A stretch of 62,303 nt of DNA from NCBI RefSeq assembly GCF_003143955.1, contig NZ_QFVS01000013.1, positions 1 through 62,303 of the forward strand, read 5' to 3'. The stretch is from Kurthia zopfii. Its GTDB lineage: Bacteria > Bacillota > Bacilli > Bacillales_A > Planococcaceae. Under the pieces are notes generated by a model that ran no database searches, had not been told where the DNA came from, and was given only the letters and a program-made list of their open reading frames with translations. This document shows, piece after piece, positions 1 to 9,839 of this stretch (its first letter is position 1; each line of letters opens with the position of its first letter). Made by a program: the position numbers and the translations under genes.

Positions 1-127
1 ACCGAATCTATTTACACTTCGCATTAAAAAGAGCGAGCCACGCTTCATAAATGAAAAGTGATCTCGCTCAAACCAATCGATTTTTATTCAATTGAAAACT
101 CTCACCAACGTTATTTGACAAAGAGCC
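1..127. mobile_element. Possible end of an ISL3-family insertion sequence
   Basis: On the minus strand the segment at 107-127 reads GGCTCTTTGTCAAATAACG, which resembles the terminal inverted repeat of ISL3-family elements (GGCTCTTTGTCAA type, from memory). If so, the element lies to the left and runs off the window, with its outer tip at 127. A hairpin at 31-69 (gagcgag/ctcgctc arms, U-tract on the minus strand) would lie inside it. No transposase codons are recognisable in the part present. Nothing else was seen in 1-170. Confidence 0.4.
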
Positions 128-170
128 ATAGAGCTTTGCGACTATGATCAAAGACGTAAGAATATGAAAA

Positions 171-211
171 AAGCCAACTACCTTCAATAATTACCTAGGT
201 AGTTGGCTTTT
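171..211. terminator. Bidirectional hairpin terminator
   Basis: A 12-bp inverted repeat (agccaactacct / aggtagttggct) is flanked by A and T runs on both sides. It lies just downstream of the minus-strand Ig-repeat gene and probably ends its transcript. Confidence 0.8.
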
Positions 212-279
212 GATACTAATTGCTATATTACTTTGCAATAGCTAAATAAATTATTCTGTCATTTCGAATACTAATCTAA

Positions 280-1665
280 TTATTTCCATTTTAGTGAATA
301 GGCTTTTGGCTTTTGGTTAAAGAAAATGTCAGAACCATATTCAATACATTTAACATTTTGTGATTTTAAGACTTTAAAAGAATAAGTTCGTTTTGTCGAA
401 TCTCCTGGATACAACTTGTTGAAGAACCCAAATTGTGGTGTAGAAGTTCCATCGTCAAAGAAAATCTTAAAAGATGCTTCATCAATTGCATCTTTTGTGA
501 AGTTTGTAATTGAATAATCAATTGTATAAGAGTAATATCCTCCTTCATCATTTCGAATGATACTAGACATATTGACAGTTAATTGATTATCTGGTGACAC
601 ATAATCTTCATTAGTATTAAGAAAATTAAGAGGTGCTTCATTGACTAGAATCGTTCTTTTTTGTGTTGTGGAGTTTCCACTACTATCAGAAACAGTATAA
701 GTAAGTGTCTGAGTACCTTCTTTAGAAGTATCAATTGAACCTTTAATCTCTATAGAATCTGTAATATCACCATCAATGTTATCCAGTGCTGTTACATTTG
801 AAAAAGGATCGAATTTTGATCCATATTCAATTTTCACATCATCAGTTCCTTTTAAAGCAGGGGGAGTTTTATCTACAACTCGAATTGTACGATTTATTGA
901 AGTCACATTTCCTGATTTATCAGCAACAGAATATACCAAAGTATATCTTCCGGGTTTTGTGGTATTAACAACTCCCGTAACTTTTAATTGCTTTATAAGA
1001 TCACCATCAATGTCATCAATAGCAGAAATATTTGCTAAATCATCGAAAGTTGTTCCGACTTCTATTGTTTCGTTTGTTACCCCTTTTATTACAGGTTTAG
1101 AAATGTCTTTAACATTAATAATTCTTAATTTCGTTAAGTTATTACCGGAAGAATCCTTCACTGAATAATATAGTTTGTATTTCCCAGGAGATTTAGTAAT
1201 TACTTTTCCAGAAATTTCAAGGTTCTTAATCAGGTTTTTATCAATATTATCGGTTACTATAATCCCTTTTAATGGGTTAAATGAAGTTCCCACTGAAATG
1301 TTTTTATTACTTGTACCAGAAATTTTAGGTTTAATAGTATCTTTTTTGACAGTTAATACACGTTTTAAGACACTTTTATTTTTTGCTTTATCGCTAACTG
1401 TATAAAGCAATTTATATTTTCCAGGCTTTTTTAAATTGTATTTGCCTGTGATAGTTATCCTATTAGTAATATTCCCATCGTTCGAATCAATAGCCTTTAC
1501 TTTTGACATTGGATTAAATTCTTGACCTATGTAGATTGTTTTATCATTAACCCCGGAAACAACAGGTTTTTGATGATCAGAAGTTTTAGCAGCGGCTGCT
1601 TGAGAAGAAAGTGATAATGCAAGTAAACAAGTGCTTGAATAAATAAAGAATTTATTAAATTTAAT
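280..1665 (-). CDS. Secreted protein with four bacterial Ig-like (DUF5011-type) repeats
   Basis: Predicted exported protein of about 461 residues. A Lys-containing N-terminus and hydrophobic stretch ending SSQAAAA look like a signal peptide. Four repeats of about 75 residues follow, each opening with a P-x-(I/V/L)-x-G motif and carrying D-x-(I/L)-D-G-(D/N)-(I/L)-T and YTVxDxSGN motifs typical of DUF5011/HYR-like Ig folds on cell surfaces. A C-terminal domain of about 110 residues is unassigned; no LPXTG or SLH anchor is visible. Start choice is unusual: the Shine-Dalgarno GGAGTG (1672-1677) is six bases from an ATT codon at 1663-1665, which would begin the signal peptide exactly. The in-frame TTG at 1701 lacks a ribosome site and the GTG at 1674 lies inside the Shine-Dalgarno. 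Function is probably adhesion or matrix; this is inference. Confidence 0.75.
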   Translation of the reverse strand: MKFNKFFIYSSTCLLALSLSSQAAAAKTSDHQKPVVSGVNDKTIYIGQEFNPMSKVKAIDSNDGNITNRITITGKYNLKKPGKYKLLYTVSDKAKNKSVLKRVLTVKKDTIKPKISGTSNKNISVGTSFNPLKGIIVTDNIDKNLIKNLEISGKVITKSPGKYKLYYSVKDSSGNNLTKLRIINVKDISKPVIKGVTNETIEVGTTFDDLANISAIDDIDGDLIKQLKVTGVVNTTKPGRYTLVYSVADKSGNVTSINRTIRVVDKTPPALKGTDDVKIEYGSKFDPFSNVTALDNIDGDITDSIEIKGSIDTSKEGTQTLTYTVSDSSGNSTTQKRTILVNEAPLNFLNTNEDYVSPDNQLTVNMSSIIRNDEGGYYSYTIDYSITNFTKDAIDEASFKIFFDDGTSTPQFGFFNKLYPGDSTKRTYSFKVLKSQNVKCIEYGSDIFFNQKPKAYSLKWK

Positions 1666-1964
1666 AGTAATCACTCCAGTTTTTATTTCAATTATAGCCA
1701 ATTATTAGGAAATATATAGTAAAAATGTTTTTATATAAAATTTAAGTCATTTTTAGTGCGAATGTCATTTCAAAACGTAATTTAAAATATGATTTATTTC
1801 TTAATGAGGATCATTTGAATATTTTCTACTTCTTAAAAACAAGTAAAAATTGAAAGTATAGTAATTACAATAAATTCCTACTAGAAATATCAATAATTAA
1901 TGTAGAATATTTGTGCATTTACGTGTAAAATTGTGACATAACAGTTTATTGGAGGTATGGTTAC

Positions 1965-3572
1965 ATGAATTGGCAAACACCTGAGAGATTACGCGAACTT
2001 TTATGTGAAGTAGTGAGCTGGGGTAGTGAAACATTTACTGAAGGTGAGAAGGAATTCTCGCGCAATCTTCAAAAGAAAATGATGGAGCTTCCTTATTTTC
2101 AAAAATTCCCTGAACAACTAAATTTAGTCGATGTAGATTATGGCCGACAAGTCGTTTCTGCATTTTATGATTCGAAGCAAGTGAAGGATACAGTTGTACT
2201 GATCAGCCACTTTGATACGGTGCAAACGGAAGAGTACGGCGAACTTCAACATTTGGCAACTCACCCTGAAGAGTTGACGAAGCGCTTGATTGAACAACCT
2301 GATTTTCTAAATGAAGCAGCTCAGATTGATTTAGCGAAGGGCGATTATTTATTTGGTCGTGGTGTAATGGATATGAAGATGGGTTTATGTCTACATATGC
2401 AATTAATCGAGAAGGCGATTGCTGAGCAGTGGCCAATCAACCTACTTCTAATTACAGTCCCAGATGAAGAAGTGAACTCTGCAGGTATGCGAAAAGCGGT
2501 GGAGCATATTTCGGAAATGCGTGACGAAAAAGGTCTAGCCTTACAATTATTTTTAAATAGTGAACCGTCGTTTTCACAAGGTCCTGATGATATTAAAGAA
2601 TATATTTACTCAGGTACAATCGGCAAAATTATGCCAGCAGCTTTATTCTACGGTAAGGAAACACATGTAGGTGAACCGCTAAAAGGGATTACAGCGCCAT
2701 TTATGAGTGCTTACTTAACTGCTGAGATGGAGTTTAATGATCGTTTTGAAGAAACGGTGTATGGTGAGACTACGCCATTACCTGTATCGCTTCAATTACG
2801 TGATTTAAAAGATCAATATTCGACGCAAACGCCATATCGATCAGCTGCTTTATACAATGTTTTCTTATTGAAACGCAGTGCGAGTGAAATATTCGATATA
2901 TTCGAACAAATCACACAGGAAGCAATGGAAAAATGCAATACGCGATACAAGGAAATTTGTGCGCAAAAAAATGTTAATCCAGTTGGCGAGATTAAAACAA
3001 TTCGCTACAATGATTTGAAACAATATGCATTGAAGAAATTAGGTGCTGAAAAGCTCGCGAAAATTGAAAATGCGATTTTTGAAAATGATGCATTTGATGA
3101 TCGTGCGAAATCGATTAAAGTAGCAGAGCAGTTGATGATTCATTGTAAGGAGCTTGCGCCAGCAACGGTTATTATGTTTGCGCCACCTTATTATCCACCA
3201 GCTAACTCGTCAGAACATCCATTCATTAAAGAGGCGATTGCACATCTATTAGAAGCGGCGACTCCATACGATATTCCGTTGGAGCAAATTCACTTCTTCA
3301 ATGGTATTTGTGACTTGAGCTACTGCCAATTCGTCCTTGATGATGGTTGGAAAAGTTATGAGGAGAATACACCTGTATGGGGTAGTACGTACAGTATTCC
3401 TTTCGAAGAAATCGCGAAATTCGATGCGCCTGTATTGAATGTCGGGCCATTCGGCAAGGATGCACATCAGATTTCTGAACGTCTTCATGTGAAGAGTGCA
3501 TTTGAAGAAATGCCAACCTTGATCGAAGGATTAATCCAGAAAATCATGAAGAAAGAAAATGCGCCAGTTTAA
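1965..3572 (+). CDS. rocB: RocB-like M20-family peptidase (arginine utilisation protein)
   Basis: A protein of 535 residues resembling B. subtilis RocB, a cytosolic M20 metallopeptidase/deacylase-like protein named for the arginine/ornithine catabolic regulon. Metal-site motifs of the M20 fold are visible: ISHFDT (first His/Asp), GRGVMDMKMG (bridging Asp) and PDEEV (catalytic Glu pair). Length is close to the family norm (about 550-570). The start ATG follows GGAGG at 1951-1955. The gene stands alone, ended by a terminator at 3587-3631; rocA, rocC and rocD are not adjacent, so a role in arginine breakdown rests on family resemblance only. Confidence 0.85.
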   Translation: MNWQTPERLRELLCEVVSWGSETFTEGEKEFSRNLQKKMMELPYFQKFPEQLNLVDVDYGRQVVSAFYDSKQVKDTVVLISHFDTVQTEEYGELQHLATHPEELTKRLIEQPDFLNEAAQIDLAKGDYLFGRGVMDMKMGLCLHMQLIEKAIAEQWPINLLLITVPDEEVNSAGMRKAVEHISEMRDEKGLALQLFLNSEPSFSQGPDDIKEYIYSGTIGKIMPAALFYGKETHVGEPLKGITAPFMSAYLTAEMEFNDRFEETVYGETTPLPVSLQLRDLKDQYSTQTPYRSAALYNVFLLKRSASEIFDIFEQITQEAMEKCNTRYKEICAQKNVNPVGEIKTIRYNDLKQYALKKLGAEKLAKIENAIFENDAFDDRAKSIKVAEQLMIHCKELAPATVIMFAPPYYPPANSSEHPFIKEAIAHLLEAATPYDIPLEQIHFFNGICDLSYCQFVLDDGWKSYEENTPVWGSTYSIPFEEIAKFDAPVLNVGPFGKDAHQISERLHVKSAFEEMPTLIEGLIQKIMKKENAPV

Positions 3573-3586
3573 TAAATGAGTCATTA

Positions 3587-3631
3587 AAACACTTTTCATT
3601 TCATCGATTTGGAAAGTGTTTTAATTTTTTT
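3587..3631 (+). terminator. Terminator after rocB
   Basis: Inverted repeat aaaacactttt / ggaaagtgtttt followed by a T-rich tail ends the rocB transcript. Confidence 0.75.
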
Positions 3632-3642
3632 CTTAAAAAGGG

Positions 3643-3674
3643 TTGTCAACTTCATTTAATTATGATAGTATAAT
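3643..3674 (+). promoter_or_regulatory. Probable promoter of the tRNA cluster
   Basis: A TTGTCA -35 (3643-3648) is followed by overlapping -10 candidates, TAGTAT at 17-bp spacing and TATAAT at 20-bp spacing, 23-28 bases ahead of the first tRNA. The exact -10 is uncertain. Confidence 0.5.
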
Positions 3675-3696
3675 ACTTATCGTTAAGATAACTGAT

Positions 3697-3771
3697 GCGG
3701 AAGTAGTTCAGTGGTAGAACATCACCTTGCCAAGGTGGGGGTCGCGAGTTCGAACCTCGTCTTCCGCTCCA
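3697..3771 (+). tRNA. tRNA-Gly (anticodon GCC)
   Basis: A full cloverleaf can be drawn: 7-bp acceptor GCGGAAG/CTTCCGC, D arm GTTC/GAAC, anticodon arm CACC-TTGCCAA-GGTG giving anticodon GCC, T arm with TTCGAAC, discriminator T and an encoded CCA. It is the first of three closely spaced tRNAs. Confidence 0.95.
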
Positions 3772-3775
3772 AAAT

Positions 3776-3868
3776 GGAGATATACCCAAGTCCGGCTGAA
3801 GGGATTGGTCTTGAAAACCAACAGGCGAGTCAAATCGCGCGGGGGTTCGAATCCCTCTATCTCCTCCA
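3776..3868 (+). tRNA. tRNA-Ser (anticodon TGA)
   Basis: A class II tRNA of 93 nt: acceptor GGAGATA/TATCTCC, anticodon arm TTGGTCTTGAAAACCAA giving TGA, a long variable arm, T loop TTCGAAT and an encoded CCA. The discriminator base (3865) is T, whereas bacterial serine tRNAs usually carry G there. Confidence 0.93.
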
Positions 3869-3874
3869 TTTTTA

Positions 3875-3947
3875 GGGTCGGTAGCTCAGTTGGTAGAGCA
3901 TTAGATTGAAGCTCTAAGTGTCGGCGGTTCGATTCCGTCCCGACCCA
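3875..3947 (+). tRNA. tRNA-Phe (anticodon GAA), CCA not encoded
   Basis: Cloverleaf with acceptor GGGTCGG/CCGACCC, D arm GCTC/GAGC, anticodon loop TTGAAGC (GAA) and T loop TTCGATT. The discriminator A is followed by TAC, not CCA, so the tail must be added by the CCA-adding enzyme. It is the last tRNA before the terminator. Confidence 0.93.
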
Positions 3948-3954
3948 TACTAAA

Positions 3955-3988
3955 TCGGTAGATATTCTAAATATCTACCGGTTTTTTT
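3955..3988 (+). terminator. Terminator of the tRNA operon
   Basis: An 11-bp stem (cggtagatatt / aatatctaccg) with a short loop is followed by seven Ts, directly after tRNA-Phe. Confidence 0.9.
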
Positions 3989-4146
3989 ATACTTTTTTTT
4001 GGAGTTTCTTCCTATTATAATAGTACGTTTTGGGGTAGTGATTACCAAACAGATTGTTTTCCTATCTGTATTAAATAAAGATGACAGAAAATATAAAAGC
4101 TATTCCTATAAGCAAAAACAATTTATAATAGATTCATGACATATAA

Positions 4147-5676
<1,530 letters not shown>

Positions 5677-5677
5677 G

Positions 5678-5726
5678 AAAAGAGAGTAGACATCGCAGAA
5701 AAATGCGAAAACTACTCTCTTTTTTG
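5678..5726. terminator. Terminator between glpK and the convergent DUF3006 gene
   Basis: A long inverted repeat (aaaagagagtag / ctactctctttt) with T runs on both strands serves convergent genes from both sides. Confidence 0.85.
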
Positions 5727-5731
5727 TTCTA

Positions 5732-5956
5732 TTAATCTTCAAAAAGGTCATCCATTAATTGCTCAATTTCAGCCTTTTTTTGTATCGTAGAAAGCTCGTC
5801 TTTTTTAATAAAAAGCGCTTCATCAATTTCGACAACATCGCCGACTTGTAAATCACTTTGCAGATTGGCAATTGGAAAATCCTTCGTCAAGCCACTGTCG
5901 CTCATTTCAATAATGACGAAATCACCTTCAAAACGATCAATAATTCCTTTTACCAT
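5732..5956 (-). CDS. DUF3006 family small protein
   Basis: A 74-residue acidic protein opening VKGIIDRFEGDFVIIEM, the pattern of DUF3006, a small beta-rich family of unknown role that is often encoded beside ComEC-like metallo-beta-lactamase proteins. Here it directly follows such a gene: the TAG of the upstream gene (5957-5959) abuts its ATG (5954-5956), so the two are translated from one transcript. A functional link with the hydrolase is inferred from this conserved pairing. Confidence 0.85.
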   Translation of the reverse strand: MVKGIIDRFEGDFVIIEMSDSGLTKDFPIANLQSDLQVGDVVEIDEALFIKKDELSTIQKKAEIEQLMDDLFED

Positions 5957-6862
5957 CTATCGCTCCACCTTTACGATTATATTTTTCCCATTGGAAACGA
6001 AAATAATACTGCCGTGCTGATCTGTACGATATATTTTTGCATTCGCATCTTTTAATCGATTCAAAGTGTCTTTTGTCGGATGCTTATAGCGATTGCCTTC
6101 ACCAACACTAATTGCTGCGAGGTGAGGTTTTACAACATCGAGGAAAGCTTTATTCGTTGCTTCTGCTGCACCGTGATGACTCACTTTTAAGACATCGACT
6201 GGGCCAAGTAAACCTGCTGTCAGCATATCTCTTTCGGCTGGTGTTTCAGCATCTCCTGTAAGAAGGAATTTTTTGTCGCCATGAGTCACTTGTAGAACCG
6301 CACTCCAATCATTCAAATCAGATTTACTATAATCCTTTGTTGGCCCTAAAAAATCCAATGTTAGATTAGATGTGTTCGTCGAGATGGAGCCCCCACTAGT
6401 GACAGATTTGATTTTCAAGGATTTTTCCTTTACTGCTAGGAGGAATTGTTTGAAAGCTTCCGTCGTATGCGAAACTTTTGGGGCATATACAGATTGTACT
6501 TCAATTCCCCGTATAACTTCCGCTAAACCACCGATATGGTCGGCATCTGGGTGCGTTGAGATGACAGCTGTTAAATGGTCGACGTTTTGCTCATGAAGAT
6601 AGTCTAACACGTCGTCACCTTTGCCTTTATTCCCGCCATCAATTAAGTAGGCATCCTCTTTTGATTGAACGAGAATGGCGTCACCTTGACCAATATCAAT
6701 AATATGTATTTTCACTTCTTCAGACTTTTTCAATGATTGACTATTGACTGAAGTGTCTTGTTTTGCTTCCTGCTGTGACGTAGGTTCTTCGTCTTGTAAA
6801 AAGACAATCGCTACAACGGCAAGGAAAAGTATTGCAATTGCGTAAATAAATTTCTGTTTCAT
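5957..6862 (-). CDS. ComEC/Rec2-type metallo-beta-lactamase-fold hydrolase, membrane-anchored or secreted
   Basis: A 301-residue protein with a single N-terminal hydrophobic segment (about residues 5-23), then a metallo-beta-lactamase domain like the C-terminal part of the competence protein ComEC. Visible motifs: IIDIGQGDAILV, LIDGG, STHPDADHIGG (the HxHxDH-type metal site with Asp for the second His, usual in this subgroup), LLTGDAE and KVSHHGA. Family members are predicted extracellular nucleases or phosphodiesterases; the substrate here is unknown. It starts at ATG with GGAGG nearby and is co-transcribed with the DUF3006 gene. It lacks the ComEC membrane channel, so it is not a DNA importer by itself. 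Confidence 0.88.
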   Translation of the reverse strand: MKQKFIYAIAILFLAVVAIVFLQDEEPTSQQEAKQDTSVNSQSLKKSEEVKIHIIDIGQGDAILVQSKEDAYLIDGGNKGKGDDVLDYLHEQNVDHLTAVISTHPDADHIGGLAEVIRGIEVQSVYAPKVSHTTEAFKQFLLAVKEKSLKIKSVTSGGSISTNTSNLTLDFLGPTKDYSKSDLNDWSAVLQVTHGDKKFLLTGDAETPAERDMLTAGLLGPVDVLKVSHHGAAEATNKAFLDVVKPHLAAISVGEGNRYKHPTKDTLNRLKDANAKIYRTDQHGSIIFVSNGKNIIVKVER

Positions 6863-7044
6863 AAAAAACCTCCTTCAATACTTTAGCATAAACAAATAAA
6901 GTGAACAACAGAGGAAAAGCCTATTACTAAGGGATTAGAGGTGATATTTTCTAAATAAATACATTTTTTTCTAAGTTTGTGATTGATTTCTTGAATAGGT
7001 TTCGATTATGATAGTCTCAATTGATCACAGAGGAGGAATTTTAG

Positions 7045-8367
7045 GTGGAACAGACAATTACTTCAGAAATTAAATCAATCTTTGAAAAGCAGGTCAAGCA
7101 TCAATGGGTTTTGAAAAAGACGAGTGCGCAAGAGAGAATTGACAAATTACAGCAACTGAGTGATGCGTTAGTGAAGTTTACCCCTGAAATTATTGAAGCG
7201 GCAATAAGTGATTATGATCGTCCGGCATCCGAGGAGCAGGGGCAGATCGATGCAGTCATTGGTGTCATTAAACATACTTCGGAAAATTTGGCGGAGTGGA
7301 TGAAGCCAGAAGTATTACCGAGTGATGAGCAGTCGAAAGTTCAGATTATGTATGAGGCGCGTGGCGTTGTATGTGTAATGGGGACTTGGAATTCACCATT
7401 ATCGACTTGTGTACACCCTTTAGTGGAAGCGTTTGCAGCGGGAAACTGTGTCGTGATTAAACCTTCAGAAATGACGCCGAATTATAGCTTAATTATTCAA
7501 AAAATTATGAAAACTGTTTTTGACGAGCGGGAAGTAGCAGTTGTACTAGGTGATGCGACTGTAGCGAATGAACTGTTAGAATATCCATTCAATCATTTCT
7601 TCTTCACGGGTAGTCCACGCGTTGGGAAGTTAGTCATGGCGGGTGCTGCGAAGCATTTAGCGAGCATTACGCTAGAGTTAGGTGGCAAATCACCTGTCAT
7701 CATTGCACCGGGTGCTGATATGCAACAAGCCGCTCAGCAACTCGTATTCGGGAAAATTTTGATGGGTGGCCAATTGTGTATTTGCCCAGACTATTTATTT
7801 GTTCACGAAGATGATGTGCCGAATTTCACAGCCAATTATGAAGGTGTGACAAAATATATGCTTTACGGAGAAGATGGCAAAATCCGTGAGTCGGAGCGTA
7901 CGACAATCGTCAATGAAAATCATTATAATCGCTTGAAAGGGCTGTTTGATGATGCCATACAAAAAGGTGCGAAAGTGTTATGTGGTGGGACTTTCAACGA
8001 TGAATTGCGTCTAATTGAACCGACCGTTTTAGGGAATATGACGGACGATATGCGCATTACGGAAGAAGAAGTGTTCGGGCCGATTACATTCATCCATACG
8101 TATAAAGACGTTGAGGAGGCAATCCAGTACATTCAAGCGCGTCCTAAACCGTTAGCGCTTTATATTTTCAGTAAGGATGAGCAATTCCAAAACAAGATTT
8201 TGAATGAAACATCTTCAGGTGGTGTGACAATTAACGGCATCATTATGCATAATGTTCATCCTGGACTACCATTTGGTGGCGTGAATAACTCTGGTATTGG
8301 CAGCTTCCACGGCATTCATGGATTCAAAGCATTATCACATGCTCGAAGTGTCTATAATATTCTTTAG
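7045..8367 (+). CDS. Aldehyde dehydrogenase (class 3/coniferyl-aldehyde-dehydrogenase-like)
   Basis: NAD(P)-dependent oxidation of an aldehyde to its acid. The 440-residue length and lack of the N-terminal extension match the YwdH/class 3 ALDH group that acts on fatty or aromatic aldehydes. Motifs: GTWNSPL and KPSEMTPN (cofactor binding), FTGSPRVGK, LELGGKSP (general-base Glu), GGQLCICPDY (first Cys is the likely nucleophile) and EEVFGPI. It begins with GTG at 7045, eight bases or so after GAGGAGG. The stop is followed within 70 bp by a lipoprotein gene. The physiological substrate cannot be read from the sequence. Confidence 0.92.
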   Translation: MEQTITSEIKSIFEKQVKHQWVLKKTSAQERIDKLQQLSDALVKFTPEIIEAAISDYDRPASEEQGQIDAVIGVIKHTSENLAEWMKPEVLPSDEQSKVQIMYEARGVVCVMGTWNSPLSTCVHPLVEAFAAGNCVVIKPSEMTPNYSLIIQKIMKTVFDEREVAVVLGDATVANELLEYPFNHFFFTGSPRVGKLVMAGAAKHLASITLELGGKSPVIIAPGADMQQAAQQLVFGKILMGGQLCICPDYLFVHEDDVPNFTANYEGVTKYMLYGEDGKIRESERTTIVNENHYNRLKGLFDDAIQKGAKVLCGGTFNDELRLIEPTVLGNMTDDMRITEEEVFGPITFIHTYKDVEEAIQYIQARPKPLALYIFSKDEQFQNKILNETSSGGVTINGIIMHNVHPGLPFGGVNNSGIGSFHGIHGFKALSHARSVYNIL

Positions 8368-8437
8368 AGCGTAACCTCCTCGTTATGAAATGCTACTTTT
8401 TGGGTATAGTAGTATAAAAATGGTTGAGGTGGTTATT

Positions 8438-8923
8438 ATGAGGCGTGGCATTGTTTTCCTTCTTTTTCTGATCATAGTCTTTATGCTGACCGCTTGTAAT
8501 AAGGGGACGATGCATTCCATTCAATATGGTAAAATTGATCAAAATGGAAATATTGTTATTACAAAAACAATTAAAAGTGATTCCATCTTCGAAAATAGTG
8601 AAAAGCTGTTAGGAAGTATGAGAAATATTTTCTTGGAAAAAGATCAGGTGAATCATTTATCAACTCAATATATGCAATTTAGAAATGAACGACAGAATAT
8701 GGTGATTTCGAATTACTATTTATGGGATGATGAGAAAAATGACCGGTTCATATGCAGACCTTATTTTGACGATGCCATTCTTTTTTATGAAATAACAGGG
8801 CATGAATACCGCATGCTGAAAAAGGAAATCGACAAGATTAAGGCGAGTAAAGAGCCGCTGCTTGATCACAACGAAAGAAATAAATCACCAATTGAGAAAA
8901 AACCAATCTTTTCTACAGATTGA
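8438..8923 (+). CDS. Hypothetical lipoprotein
   Basis: A 161-residue protein with a typical lipoprotein signal: RR at the start, a hydrophobic run and the lipobox LTAC at residues 18-21, so the mature protein should be anchored to the outer face of the membrane by the Cys. The ATG at 8438 follows GAGGTGG; earlier in-frame starts have no ribosome site and spoil the signal peptide. The mature part is hydrophilic and matches no family I recognise. It is ended by a terminator at 8938-8975. Confidence 0.75.
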   Translation: MRRGIVFLLFLIIVFMLTACNKGTMHSIQYGKIDQNGNIVITKTIKSDSIFENSEKLLGSMRNIFLEKDQVNHLSTQYMQFRNERQNMVISNYYLWDDEKNDRFICRPYFDDAILFYEITGHEYRMLKKEIDKIKASKEPLLDHNERNKSPIEKKPIFSTD

Positions 8924-8937
8924 TTGGAAAAATAAAA

Positions 8938-8975
8938 ACAGGGTTGTGTCTTAGAACACAATCCTGCTTTTTGTC
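8938..8975. terminator. Terminator after the lipoprotein gene
   Basis: Stem caggGTTGTG / CACAATCCTG with a short loop and T-run lies between convergent genes and can serve both. Confidence 0.8.
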
Positions 8976-8976
8976 A

Positions 8977-9282
8977 TTAACCTTCAATAAATTCAGCTTG
9001 TAAATCGCCCGCGATCTCTTGAACTTTTTCCATAATAATCGGATGGGATACAGCGACATAAATCTCACCATCGAAAAATCGAAATGGGAATGATACATCT
9101 TGAATTTGCCACATGAAAAAATCACCTTTAATCGTCATTGTGACACCTTCTTTATTTTTCGAGATGAAAGCATCCTCATATGTAAAGTCAGGCATTGTAC
9201 CAAAGTATTCTTTACATTGCTCTAATGTAAGCGTTGGATTTTGTTGCTCATCCAATTTCGTAATTTTAAATCGTTTATTCAT
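8977..9282 (-). CDS. Hypothetical protein, 101 residues
   Basis: A soluble, acidic protein with no signal or membrane segment. It starts at ATG 9280-9282 with GAGGAG upstream. Its beta-rich pattern (TMTIKGDFFMWQIQ, FPFRFFDGEIYVAV) and C-terminal helix resemble small cytosolic DUF proteins of Bacillales, but I do not recognise the family. It is followed in the same direction by no close gene and shares its terminator region with the lipoprotein gene. Confidence 0.7.
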   Translation of the reverse strand: MNKRFKITKLDEQQNPTLTLEQCKEYFGTMPDFTYEDAFISKNKEGVTMTIKGDFFMWQIQDVSFPFRFFDGEIYVAVSHPIIMEKVQEIAGDLQAEFIEG

Positions 9283-9327
9283 TTGAAAACTCCTCAAAAT
9301 TTATTGTCATCCTTCATTATACAAAAA

Positions 9328-9362
9328 AAAACTATTCAAATCACGAGGATTCCTGAATAGTT
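9328..9362 (-). terminator. Terminator overlapping the stop of the 122-residue ORF
   Basis: Inverted repeat aactattca / tgaatagtt, with a run of nine A on the + strand giving a U-tract on the minus-strand transcript. Confidence 0.75.
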
Positions 9363-9729
9363 AAGATTTTTGAAAATAATTTGTATCACATGCATTGATC
9401 AATAAATGCAATTCGTCTGTTGTACTATTTTTTAGTACAGCATCCAATTGAATGTTTTGAAATGCGAAATGATAGCTTTGTTGTAATGCATATAATAAAA
9501 ATAACTGTTCTTTAGAATTCAAAAGTGAAGAAAATAGTTGTAGTTTACGCGTATCAATCGTTAGATCGGGTTGCAGCACCGATAGAAAAGCATCATTCAA
9601 ATTCATGCCTGCAATAATATAAGAAGTAGAGGACCATTCATTCAATGGAATCTCATTTGCATATCTGCTGTGGCAGTTCAATAAATATTCAAAATCCAAT
9701 TTATGTTGCGTATTTAGAAATAATTCCAT
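9361..9729 (-). CDS. Hypothetical protein, 122 residues
   Basis: A Leu-rich, probably helical cytosolic protein (MELFLNTQHKLDFEY...). The ATG at 9727-9729 is placed about eight bases after AAGGATGG; the GTG 12 codons-bases further up overlaps that site. No recognised domain. It lies next to a possible small RNA on the other strand (9840-9974). Confidence 0.65.
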   Translation of the reverse strand: MELFLNTQHKLDFEYLLNCHSRYANEIPLNEWSSTSYIIAGMNLNDAFLSVLQPDLTIDTRKLQLFSSLLNSKEQLFLLYALQQSYHFAFQNIQLDAVLKNSTTDELHLLINACDTNYFQKS

Positions 9730-9839
9730 AAAAGTCACCATCCTTTATAAAGTAAATACCCAATTTACTGAAAACATAACCTTGACTAAGGATTCCGTTG
9801 TTTTTAGACAATTTAGGTTTTAAAATTTCGGAAGGTGGT

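Noticed and set aside
776-1168. 130-residue + strand ORF inside the Ig-repeat gene
   Set aside because: Antisense shadow of a gene with a signal peptide and clear repeats; no ribosome site.
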